A stretch of 55,165 nt of DNA from Pseudomonas syringae (lineage in GTDB: Bacteria; Pseudomonadota; Gammaproteobacteria; Pseudomonadales; Pseudomonadaceae), in the NCBI RefSeq assembly GCF_021606685.1, contig NZ_WKCB01000035.1, forward strand, positions 1-55,165, given 5' to 3'. A program made the position numbers and the translations under genes. Shown here in pieces: positions 14,861 to 23,269 of the stretch. Below the pieces are notes generated by a model that was not told the DNA's origin, searched no databases, and was given only the letters and a program-made list of their open reading frames with translations. Position 1 is the first letter of the stretch, and every line of letters starts with the position of its first letter.

Positions 14861-17044
14861 ATGCACAAGCACACTCACGTATTTCTCCTGGCCGGTTTGA
14901 CCGCCCTCCCCCTGCCCGCCGCCTTTGCCGCCGACGAGCCGGAGGCGACCCTCAAAGCGGTGACGGTCACCGCCACCCGCCGCGAAGAGTCGCTGCAAAA
15001 AGTGCCGGTGGCCGTCTCGGTGCTGGATGGCGAACAGCTCGAACGCGACAACCGCAACGGCGTGGCAAGCATCGCACAGCAAGTGCCGTCGCTGAACTTC
15101 CGCACCGGCGCGTCGAACAAGGACACCTCGCTGTTCGTGCGCGGCGTGGGCACCATCTCCACCTCCCCCGGCGTCGAGCCGACGGTGGCCACAGTGATCG
15201 ACGGCGTGGTCTACGCCCGCCCCGGCCAGGCGACCCTCGACCTGCTGGACCTGGAGCGCATCGAAGTGCTGCGCGGTCCGCAAGGCACGCTGTTCGGCAA
15301 GAACGCCTCGGCCGGCGTGCTGAATATCACCAGCAAGGCGCCCACCGCCGAGACCCATGGCTATATCGACCAGTCGTACTACAGCGGCAATGAAAGCCGC
15401 ACCCGTTTCGGCATCGGCGGCAGCCTGGTGCCGGATGTACTCAAGGGCTCGGTGAGCACGCTGTTTGGCAGCTACGACGGCAACGTGGATAACAAGCAAA
15501 ATGGCCAGGAGGTCAATGGCTACAACCACAAAGGTATTCGCGGCAAGCTGGAGTTCACCCCCAACGACGACGTGACACTGACCCTGATCGCCGACTACAT
15601 GCAGTCCCATGACGACGCGCCAAATGGCGTGGTCAGCAAAGCCCTGACCCCGGCGTTCGCCAATGCACTGAACCCGGTACGCGGCGCCAGCGACAACCGC
15701 GACATCAACACCGACACCCGCAGCCATGTGGAAGACACCAACAAAGGCTTGTCTGCGCAACTGGACTGGAACCTCGGCGACTACACCCTGACCTCGATCA
15801 CCGCCTGGCGCGGTTGGGACAACACCCAATACCAGGACGGCGACCGCCTCGGCACGGTAACCGCCGCCTTCCCCGGTACCGCCGACAAGGGCGAGCTGGC
15901 CTTCGACCAATACTCCCAGGAACTGCGCCTGGCCTCGCCCAAGGGCGAGTTCCTGGAATACGTCGGCGGCCTGTTCTACATGCATGGCAAGGACGAAGAA
16001 ACCTACCAGCGCACACTGACGACGACCGCGCGTACCGACCGTGGCATCGCCGACTACAGCACCACCAGCGACAGCTATGCGGTGTTCGGTGAAACCACGC
16101 TGAATTTCACCTCGCGCTTTCGCGGCATCGCCGGCCTGCGCTACACCCACGATGACCTGAAATACGATCACCGCCGCGTTTCCACCTCGGCCACCACGGT
16201 CAGCGGCATTCAGCCGGCCACCTCGAGTTCCGGGTCGGTGGATGAGGACGGCTGGTCCGGCCGCCTCGGTGTGCAGTACGACATCACTGACAACGTCACC
16301 AGCTACCTCACCTATTCGCGCGGCTACAAGGGCCCGGCGTACAACGTCTTCTTCAACATGCAGCCGCGCGACACCGACGCGCTCAAGCCGGAAACCTCCA
16401 ACACCTGGGAAGCCGGGATCAAGGCCACCGCCTGGAACAACCGCCTGACCACCAACCTGGCGATATTCCACAGCGACTACGACAACTACCAGGCCAACTT
16501 TTTCGATTCGGTCGCCGGCCAGGTCGTAACGCGCTTGATCAACGCCGGCAGCGTCAGCACCCAAGGCGTCGAGCTGGATTACGCCTTGCAGGCCACGCAG
16601 CAGCTGAAACTCTCCGGCGCCCTGGCCTACACCCGTGCGCGCATCGATGAGTTCGCCTGCCCAGCGGGCGCTGCCGCCACCTGCAATGTGAATGGCAAGC
16701 CGCTGCCCTACAGCCCGGACTGGAAAAGCTACGTGCGCGCCGACTACAGTATCCCGCTGGATAACGGCCTGGACATCGAGCTGGGCACCGATTACAGCTG
16801 GCAGAGCGAAGTGCAGTACGACATCAGCCAGAACGTCGACACCAAACAAGGCGCCTACGGCATCTGGAATGCCAGCGTGGCCCTGGCTGACTACAGCAAC
16901 GGCTGGCGCGTGGCGTTGTTGGCCAAGAACCTCGCCGACAAGTCTTACTCACCGCTGCTGGCCAGCGGTGGCAACTACATCTACCGTGCCGTGCCCCGTG
17001 ACGATGAACGTTACTTTGGCGTGCAGCTGCGCAAGGATTTCTAA
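14861..17044 (+). CDS. TonB-dependent outer-membrane receptor
   Basis: A 727-residue receptor for active uptake across the outer membrane. Signal peptide about 1-23 (MHKHTHVFLLAGLTALPLPA). TonB box region LKAVTVTATRREESL, plug with SLFVRGVGT and IEVLRGPQGTLFGKNASAGVLN, then a 22-strand barrel ending in Phe (RYFGVQLRKDF). It has no STN signalling domain. The N-terminal style (RREESLQKVPVAVSVL) is that of the large proteobacterial family often used for sugars, aromatics or other non-siderophore substrates. It is the first gene of an operon with a flavin monooxygenase (1 base after the stop) and an SsuA-like protein, so a sulfur-containing organic substrate is suggested (inference). Confidence 0.9.
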   Translation: MHKHTHVFLLAGLTALPLPAAFAADEPEATLKAVTVTATRREESLQKVPVAVSVLDGEQLERDNRNGVASIAQQVPSLNFRTGASNKDTSLFVRGVGTISTSPGVEPTVATVIDGVVYARPGQATLDLLDLERIEVLRGPQGTLFGKNASAGVLNITSKAPTAETHGYIDQSYYSGNESRTRFGIGGSLVPDVLKGSVSTLFGSYDGNVDNKQNGQEVNGYNHKGIRGKLEFTPNDDVTLTLIADYMQSHDDAPNGVVSKALTPAFANALNPVRGASDNRDINTDTRSHVEDTNKGLSAQLDWNLGDYTLTSITAWRGWDNTQYQDGDRLGTVTAAFPGTADKGELAFDQYSQELRLASPKGEFLEYVGGLFYMHGKDEETYQRTLTTTARTDRGIADYSTTSDSYAVFGETTLNFTSRFRGIAGLRYTHDDLKYDHRRVSTSATTVSGIQPATSSSGSVDEDGWSGRLGVQYDITDNVTSYLTYSRGYKGPAYNVFFNMQPRDTDALKPETSNTWEAGIKATAWNNRLTTNLAIFHSDYDNYQANFFDSVAGQVVTRLINAGSVSTQGVELDYALQATQQLKLSGALAYTRARIDEFACPAGAAATCNVNGKPLPYSPDWKSYVRADYSIPLDNGLDIELGTDYSWQSEVQYDISQNVDTKQGAYGIWNASVALADYSNGWRVALLAKNLADKSYSPLLASGGNYIYRAVPRDDERYFGVQLRKDF

Positions 17045-17045
17045 C

Positions 17046-18377
17046 ATGAGCCGTCAACTGACACTCGGCGCCTTCCTGATGGCCACCGGGCACCACGTGG
17101 CCGCCTGGCGCCACCCGGATGTGCCGGCGAATGCCGGGCTGGATTTTGCCCAGTACAAACACCTGGCGCGCGTGGCCGAAGCGGCGAAGTTTGACGCGCT
17201 GTTCGTGGCCGACAGCATCGCCGCACCTACGGGTGAAATCGCCAGCCACATGGCGCGTTCGGATCATTTCGAACCGCTGACCTTGCTCTCGGCGCTGAGC
17301 GCAGTGACGGAGCACATCGGCCTGATTGCCACGGCGACCACCACCTACAACGAGCCCTACCATGTGGCGCGCAAGTTTGCCTCGCTGGACCACCTGTCCG
17401 GCGGGCGCGCGGGCTGGAACCTGGTGACCTCGGATGCCGCCGCCGAAGCGCAGAATTTCGGCCGCGATGAACACCTCGGCCACGCCGAGCGCTATCGCCG
17501 CGCCAAGGAGTTTCATCAGGTGGTGACCGGCCTCTGGGACAGCTGGGAGGACGATGCCTTCACGCGGGACAAGGCCAGCGGCAACTACTATGACCCCGCC
17601 AAGCTGCACGTGCTGGACCACGTTGGCGAGCACTTCCAGGTGAAGGGCCCGCTGAACGTGGCGCGTTCGCCCCAGGGCCAGCCGGTGATCGTGCAGGCCG
17701 GTTCCTCGGAGACAGGCCGCGAGTTGGCCGCGCAAACCGCCGACGTGGTGTTTACCGCACAGACATCGTTGGCCAACGCCCAGGCGTTTTATGCCGACCT
17801 CAAGGGACGCCTGGGCCGGTATGGCCGTGACGCGGATGCGCTGAAAATCATGCCCGGCGTGTTTGTGGTGGTCGGTCAGACCGAGGCTGAAGCCCAGGCG
17901 AAATTCGAGGCGTTCCAGGACCTGGTCGAGCCGGAGGTCGGCGTGGCGTTGCTGGGGCGCATGCTGGGTAATTTCGACTTGTCCGGCTACCCGCTGGACG
18001 GTCCATTGCCAGAGTTGCCGTTGACTGACAGCGGGCAACGCAGCCGCCAGCAATTGCTGAGTGATTTGGCCCACCGCGAGCAACTGACGCTCGCGCAATT
18101 GGGTCGTCGGATTGCCGGGGGGCGCGGACATTACAGCCTGATCGGCACGCCCACGCAGATCGTCGACGAACTGCAACACTGGTTCGAACAGGGCGCGGCC
18201 GACGGTTTCAATATCCTCGTGCCACATTTGCCCGGAGGGCTGGAAGACGTCGCTCAGTGGGTGGTGCCAGAACTACAACGCCGTGGCCTGTTCCGTACCG
18301 AATACAGCGGCTCCACCCTGCGTGAAAACCTCGGGTTGGCGCGCCCCTCGCACCGTTTTAAAAAGGACACCGTATGA
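17046..18377 (+). CDS. FMN-dependent monooxygenase of the NtaA/SnaA/DszA type
   Basis: A 443-residue class C (luciferase-like) flavin monooxygenase using FMNH2 supplied by a separate reductase. The N-terminus LTLGAFLMATGHHVAAWRHP, FDALFVADS, HLSGGRAGWNLVTS and QAGSSETGRELAA are hallmarks of the NtaA/SnaA/DszA/SoxA branch. Members oxidise NTA, sulfones, dimethyl sulfide and related compounds. It starts 1 base after the receptor stop and its TGA overlaps the next ATG, so the three genes form one operon. Given the SsuA-like neighbour, release of sulfite from an organosulfur compound is the likeliest role, but substrate cannot be read from sequence. No flavin reductase is nearby. Confidence 0.88.
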   Translation: MSRQLTLGAFLMATGHHVAAWRHPDVPANAGLDFAQYKHLARVAEAAKFDALFVADSIAAPTGEIASHMARSDHFEPLTLLSALSAVTEHIGLIATATTTYNEPYHVARKFASLDHLSGGRAGWNLVTSDAAAEAQNFGRDEHLGHAERYRRAKEFHQVVTGLWDSWEDDAFTRDKASGNYYDPAKLHVLDHVGEHFQVKGPLNVARSPQGQPVIVQAGSSETGRELAAQTADVVFTAQTSLANAQAFYADLKGRLGRYGRDADALKIMPGVFVVVGQTEAEAQAKFEAFQDLVEPEVGVALLGRMLGNFDLSGYPLDGPLPELPLTDSGQRSRQQLLSDLAHREQLTLAQLGRRIAGGRGHYSLIGTPTQIVDELQHWFEQGAADGFNILVPHLPGGLEDVAQWVVPELQRRGLFRTEYSGSTLRENLGLARPSHRFKKDTV

Positions 18378-19306
18378 AGATTCGAGCACTGCTGCTGGCG
18401 CTGTTGGCCGTCACGCAAACCGCCCTGGCCGCCGACCCCGCCACTCTGCGCATTGGCTACCAGAAAGGCTCCATCGCCCTGGTGCTGGCCAAGGAACATG
18501 GCCTGCTGGAAAAGCGTTTCGCGCAGACTTCAGTCAAATGGATCGAGTTCCCCGCTGGCCCGCAGATGCTCGAAGCCTTGAACGTGGGTGCGCTGGACGT
18601 GGGCGCCACCGGCGATATCCCACCGCTGTTCGCCCAAGCGGCCGGCGCCGACCTGGTCTACATCGGCGCCGAACCGCCCAAGCCTACGGCTGAAACCATC
18701 CTGGTGCGCAACGACAGCCCGCTGCATTCGGTGGCCGATTTGAAAGGCAAGAAAGTCGCCTTCCAGAAAGGCTCCAGCTCCCACAACCTGATCCTGCGCG
18801 CGCTGAACAAAGCCGGCCTGAGCTACAAGGACATCCAGCCGGTGTACCTGCCACCCGCCGACGCCCGCGCGGCGTTCGAGCAAGGCAGCGTGGATGCCTG
18901 GGCGATTTGGGAACCCTACTCATCCCTCGCCCTGAGCCAGAGCCCCAGCCATGTGCTGGCCAACGGTGAAGGGTTGGGGCTGTCGGGGCCGGTGTACACG
19001 GCACGGCGTGAGTATGCCCGGGACAATGGCGCGTTTATCCATGACGTGCTCGGCGAACTCAGCGCCGCCGAAGCGCTCACCCGCAGCCAGCGTGACGACA
19101 GCCTGAACGTGCTGACCACCTTCATGGGCCTGCCCGCCGACGTGGTCGCGCGCTACATGGACAACCGCCCGCCTTCGCCGATTTTGCCGATTGACGACAA
19201 CATCATCACGGCGCAGCAGGCCACGGCAGACCTGTTCTATCAGAACCGCTTGTTGCCCAAGGCCATCGATGTGAAGCAGGCTGTGTGGAAATCTGAAGCC
19301 AACTGA
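18374..19306 (+). CDS. SsuA-like sulfonate/sulfate-ester binding protein
   Basis: A 310-residue periplasmic solute-binding protein of the SsuA/TauA/NrtA group. Signal peptide about 1-19. LRIGYQKGSIALVLAKEHG, FPAGPQMLEALNVGALDVG, DIPPLFAQAAGADLVYIG and GSVDAWAIWEPY are family landmarks. It overlaps the monooxygenase gene (ATGA). No SsuC permease or SsuB ATPase follows: a REPIN and a convergent operon come next. It must therefore use a transporter encoded elsewhere. The gene pairing with a TonB receptor and monooxygenase points to sulfur scavenging. Confidence 0.88.
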   Translation: MKIRALLLALLAVTQTALAADPATLRIGYQKGSIALVLAKEHGLLEKRFAQTSVKWIEFPAGPQMLEALNVGALDVGATGDIPPLFAQAAGADLVYIGAEPPKPTAETILVRNDSPLHSVADLKGKKVAFQKGSSSHNLILRALNKAGLSYKDIQPVYLPPADARAAFEQGSVDAWAIWEPYSSLALSQSPSHVLANGEGLGLSGPVYTARREYARDNGAFIHDVLGELSAAEALTRSQRDDSLNVLTTFMGLPADVVARYMDNRPPSPILPIDDNIITAQQATADLFYQNRLLPKAIDVKQAVWKSEAN

Positions 19307-19314
19307 GATGCACA

Positions 19315-19404
19315 TGTGGGAGGGGGCTTGCTCCCGATAGCGGAGTGTCAGTCACCTCCTGCATGGACTGACCCCTTGCTATCGGGAGCAAGCCCCCTCC
19401 CACA
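19315..19404. repeat. REPIN between convergent operons
   Basis: Perfect 27-base arms starting TGTGGGAGGGGGCTTGC at 19315-19341 and facing at 19378-19404, separated by 36 bases. Same class as the element at 9212-9301 but with the TCCCGATAGC variant. It lies 8 bases after the ssuA-like stop and 13 before the end of the iron-transport ATPase gene. Confidence 0.92.
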
Positions 19405-19417
19405 TTTTTTGAGCGCG

Positions 19418-20209
19418 TCAGGCGTGATGGCGGGTGCTTTTTTCCACCACGCACATCGGCGTGCCGGACACCGGCTCATTGATGATCTGCACCTGCACCT
19501 CAAACACCTGGCGCATCAACTCGGCACTGATTACCTCCCGCGGCGCACCGTCCGCCACCAGCTTGCCGCCGTGCATCACCGTCAAATGGTCGGCATAACG
19601 GCAGGCCTGGTTGATGTCGTGGAGCACGGTGATCACGGTCTTGCCGTCGGCGGCCAGTTCGCGCATCAGGTCGAGCAGTTCGACCTGATGGCTGATGTCG
19701 AGGTAGGTGGTGGGTTCGTCGAGCAGCACCACCGGCGCGTTCTGCGCCAACACCATGGCCAGCCACGCGCGTTGGCGCTGGCCGCCGGACAGGTCCGCCA
19801 GGGCGCGGTCGGCCAGGCTGTCCAGTTCCAGGCGCTGCATGGCCTGGGTGACATGGGCCTGGTCGCTGCCGCTCAGGCGCCCCCACAGCGAGTTATGCGG
19901 GCTGCGGCCGTAGGCGACCAGTTGGCGCACGCTGACGCCTTCGGGCACCGGCAGCACCTGCGGCAAAAACGCGATCTGGCGTGCCAGTTGGCGGGCGGAC
20001 AGGCTGGCGTAGGCCTGGCCGTCCAGGGTCAGTTCGCCCTGGCTCGGCTTGAGGATACGCGCGAAGGTCTTGAGCAAGGTCGACTTGCCACAGCCGTTGG
20101 GGCCGATCAGCGCGGTGACTTTGCCCGCCGGCGGCGCACACGAAAGACCCTGCACGATGCGTGTGCCGCCATAGCCGATATCGAGCTGGCGGGCCTGGAG
20201 AATACTCAT
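19418..20209 (-). CDS. fecE: FecE-like iron-chelate ABC transporter ATPase
   Basis: A 263-residue ATPase for import of a ferric chelate. Walker A GPNGCGKSTLL, Q-loop FLPQ, signature LSGGQRQRAWLAMVLA, Walker B VVLLDEPTTYLD and H-loop TVLHD are all present. I start at 20209 (MSILQARQLDIGYGG) because AAGGGGTGA lies just upstream and the family begins here; a frame 17 codons longer runs into the permease gene. Last gene of a fecB-C-D-E order. Confidence 0.93.
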   Translation of the reverse strand: MSILQARQLDIGYGGTRIVQGLSCAPPAGKVTALIGPNGCGKSTLLKTFARILKPSQGELTLDGQAYASLSARQLARQIAFLPQVLPVPEGVSVRQLVAYGRSPHNSLWGRLSGSDQAHVTQAMQRLELDSLADRALADLSGGQRQRAWLAMVLAQNAPVVLLDEPTTYLDISHQVELLDLMRELAADGKTVITVLHDINQACRYADHLTVMHGGKLVADGAPREVISAELMRQVFEVQVQIINEPVSGTPMCVVEKSTRHHA

Positions 20210-20213
20210 GTCA

Positions 20214-21178
<965 letters not shown>

Positions 21179-21182
<4 letters not shown>

Positions 21183-22168
21183 AGGGCGCGCCTGGCAAGA
21201 AACAGAAAGAACGGTGCGCCGATCAAGGCGGTAACAACCCCCGCCGGGGTCTCCACCGGGAAGGCCACCGCGCGGCTAAGCAGGTCGGCGCCCAGCACGA
21301 TCACCGCGCCCAGGGCCGCGCTCAGCGGGATCAGCCAGCGGTAGTCGTTGCCGAGGAACTGGCGCAGGATATTCGGCGCGATCAGCCCGACAAACCCAAT
21401 CGGCCCCACCGCGCAAACACTCGCCCCCACCAGCAACAGGCTGGCGATAAACACCTGCAGGCGCAGACTGGCGATGCCCACGCCCAACGAGCGCGCGGCG
21501 TCTTCACCGAGGTTGATCAGGTTCAAGCGCGGCGCGCACCACAACGCCCAGAGGCCGCCGATCAAGGTGCACGGCCAGAGCAATTGCACCTGCGCCGCGC
21601 CGACGTTGGCCAGGGAGCCGGCCAACCAGTTCAACACGCTTTGCGCCTGGGCCTCGACCAGAATCACCGTGAGCCGGGTCAACGCGGCACACAACGCTGC
21701 CACTGCCACACCGGCCAATACCAGGCGCCCCTGGGAGGTGGTCGGCGACCAGGCGCCGCCGAGGCTGAACACCGTGATCCAGGCCAGCGCGCCGCCCAGG
21801 CAGGTCATCAACAAGGCGCCGCCGGCAAACGGCGGCGCGACCAACCCGGTGGAAAACAACGCGAGCCCCAACGCCGCCCCCGCCGTGACGCCAAACAACG
21901 AAGGCGAGGCCAGGCGGTTGCGCGTGATGCCTTGCATCAGCGCGCCGGCCAGACCCAGGCAAGCACCCACCAATGCCGCGCACACGGCGCGGGGCACGCG
22001 TAACTGGGCGACGATATAGGCCATATTGCCGCCCACACTGCCTTGGTGCATCAGGCCATTCCAGGCGTCCGCCGCCGTGAGGGTAAACGGCGACCAGCTG
22101 TACAACGAGAGCCAGAACAACAAGGCGCCCAGCAGCACAATGCCTGCCGCTGCGAAACTACGCGGCAT
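21179..22168 (-). CDS. fecC: FecC-like iron-chelate permease
   Basis: A 329-residue permease of the same family. Landmarks: LGLAGALMQGITRNRLASPSLFG, GEDAARSLG and GPIGFVGLIAPNILRQFLG. It starts 2 bases after the binding-protein stop and overlaps fecD, so the four genes are one operon. Confidence 0.92.
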
Positions 22169-22170
22169 AC

Positions 22171-23091
22171 TTATTGGCTCAGTACGGCGTTGCCGCCCTT
22201 GAGAATCGCCAGGGCGTCCTCGGCGATCTGCTCCGACGCCAGCACGCCACGGTTGCGCGCCCAGCTGTCGCCGTCCACTTCAGCCACATGCTTGTTGCGT
22301 ACAGCGCCGAGCACTTGCCACAGCGGTTGCTTGCTCCACGCATCGACAATGCTCGGGCGACGGTAATGGCCGACCAGCAACCACCCCGGGTCGAGGGCCA
22401 GCAGTTGCTCCAGGCTGACGAACTCGGTGGGGGCGGCGTTGGCGCGTACCGACGGCACTTTCAAGCCAATGGCGGTCAACACGCTACCGGCATAGGAATG
22501 CGGGCCGTGCACAGAGAAGCTGTCTTCGCGGGCGACACCGAACAACACGCTGGCGCCAGCAGGGATCTGCGCGGCAATCTTTTTCAGGTTCTCGCGGTTC
22601 TGCGCGATGCGTGCCGCCATCTGCGGGCTTTTGCCCAGGGCCTTGCCGATCAGCTCGGCGGATTTGAGGCTGCCCTCATAGTCCTCGCCGCGCGAGGGCA
22701 GCAACAGGGTCGGCGCAATACTCGCCAGGTCGCTGTACAGCGCCTGGTGACGGTTGAGGTCGGCGACGATCAGGTCCGGCTTGAGCCGTGCGATTTCCTC
22801 GATACTCGGCTGCGAGCGCAGGCCCACAGATTGCCACTGGCCGATGGCCTGGCGCACACGCGGCAACACACGATTGGCGTCGCCATCATCGGCCGCGCCC
22901 ACCGGGGTCACGTCAACGGCGGCCAGGCTGTCCAGAAAGGAGAACTCCAGCACCACCACACGCTTGGGCGCGTCCGGCAGATGCACCGTGTGCTGGCCGT
23001 CGTTGAGGTCGATGGGTGCAGCGCTTAATACGCTTGAAGAAAACGCCAGGAGGCAGGCGGCAAGGGTCGGGATGGAGCGCAGCATTCGCAT
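22171..23091 (-). CDS. fecB: FecB-like periplasmic iron-chelate binding protein
   Basis: A 306-residue periplasmic binding protein with signal peptide MRMLRSIPTLAACLLAFSSS. The mature part closely follows E. coli FecB as I remember it: KRVVVLEFSFLDSLAAVDVTPVG, the WQSVG-R-QPSIE turn, LKPDLIVADLNRH, and LEQLLALDPGWLLVGHYR. That makes ferric citrate or a similar hydroxycarboxylate siderophore likely. ATG at 23091 is chosen for GAGG 8 bases upstream and because the signal peptide starts there. Confidence 0.9.
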   Translation of the reverse strand: MRMLRSIPTLAACLLAFSSSVLSAAPIDLNDGQHTVHLPDAPKRVVVLEFSFLDSLAAVDVTPVGAADDGDANRVLPRVRQAIGQWQSVGLRSQPSIEEIARLKPDLIVADLNRHQALYSDLASIAPTLLLPSRGEDYEGSLKSAELIGKALGKSPQMAARIAQNRENLKKIAAQIPAGASVLFGVAREDSFSVHGPHSYAGSVLTAIGLKVPSVRANAAPTEFVSLEQLLALDPGWLLVGHYRRPSIVDAWSKQPLWQVLGAVRNKHVAEVDGDSWARNRGVLASEQIAEDALAILKGGNAVLSQ

Positions 23092-23175
23092 GACAAGTAC
23101 CTCGGCGTTAAAACACCCCAGCGAGACAGGCTGGGGAAAACGGCGGGTACTATTCCATATCGGGGCGGCGTGATC

Positions 23176-23204
23176 AAAAAACATTCTCATTAAGATGATG
23201 AGTC
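23176..23204 (-). promoter_or_regulatory. Possible Fur-box region upstream of fecB
   Basis: Read on the minus strand, TCATCTTAATGAGAATG contains the TAATGAGAAT half typical of Fur sites in pseudomonads, about 95 bases before the fecB start. The second half is poor, so this is a weak call supported mainly by context (iron importer). Confidence 0.4.
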
Positions 23205-23224
23205 AGGCCCAGACACCACAAATC

Positions 23225-23258
23225 AAATGTGGGAGGGGGCTTGCTCCCTCCCACATTT
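23225..23258. repeat. Collapsed single REP palindrome
   Basis: AAATGTGGGAGGG and its exact complement flank an 8-base loop (GGCTTGCT). It looks like a REPIN whose spacer and inner arms were deleted, leaving a 34-base hairpin followed by T residues. It lies between the fecB promoter and the 3' end of the TonB receptor gene and could also act as that gene's terminator on either strand. Confidence 0.75.
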
Positions 23259-23269
23259 TTAATCGGCGT

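Noticed and set aside
14711..16849. 712-codon open frame on the minus strand
   Set aside because: Antisense of the TonB receptor gene; low-complexity Val/Ala/Gly product, no ribosome site, and it would overlap the LacI operator.
23225..23258. Ordinary Rho-independent terminator only
   Set aside because: The arms carry the exact REP head TGTGGGAGGG shared with the three REPINs, so it is REP-derived even if it also terminates transcripts.
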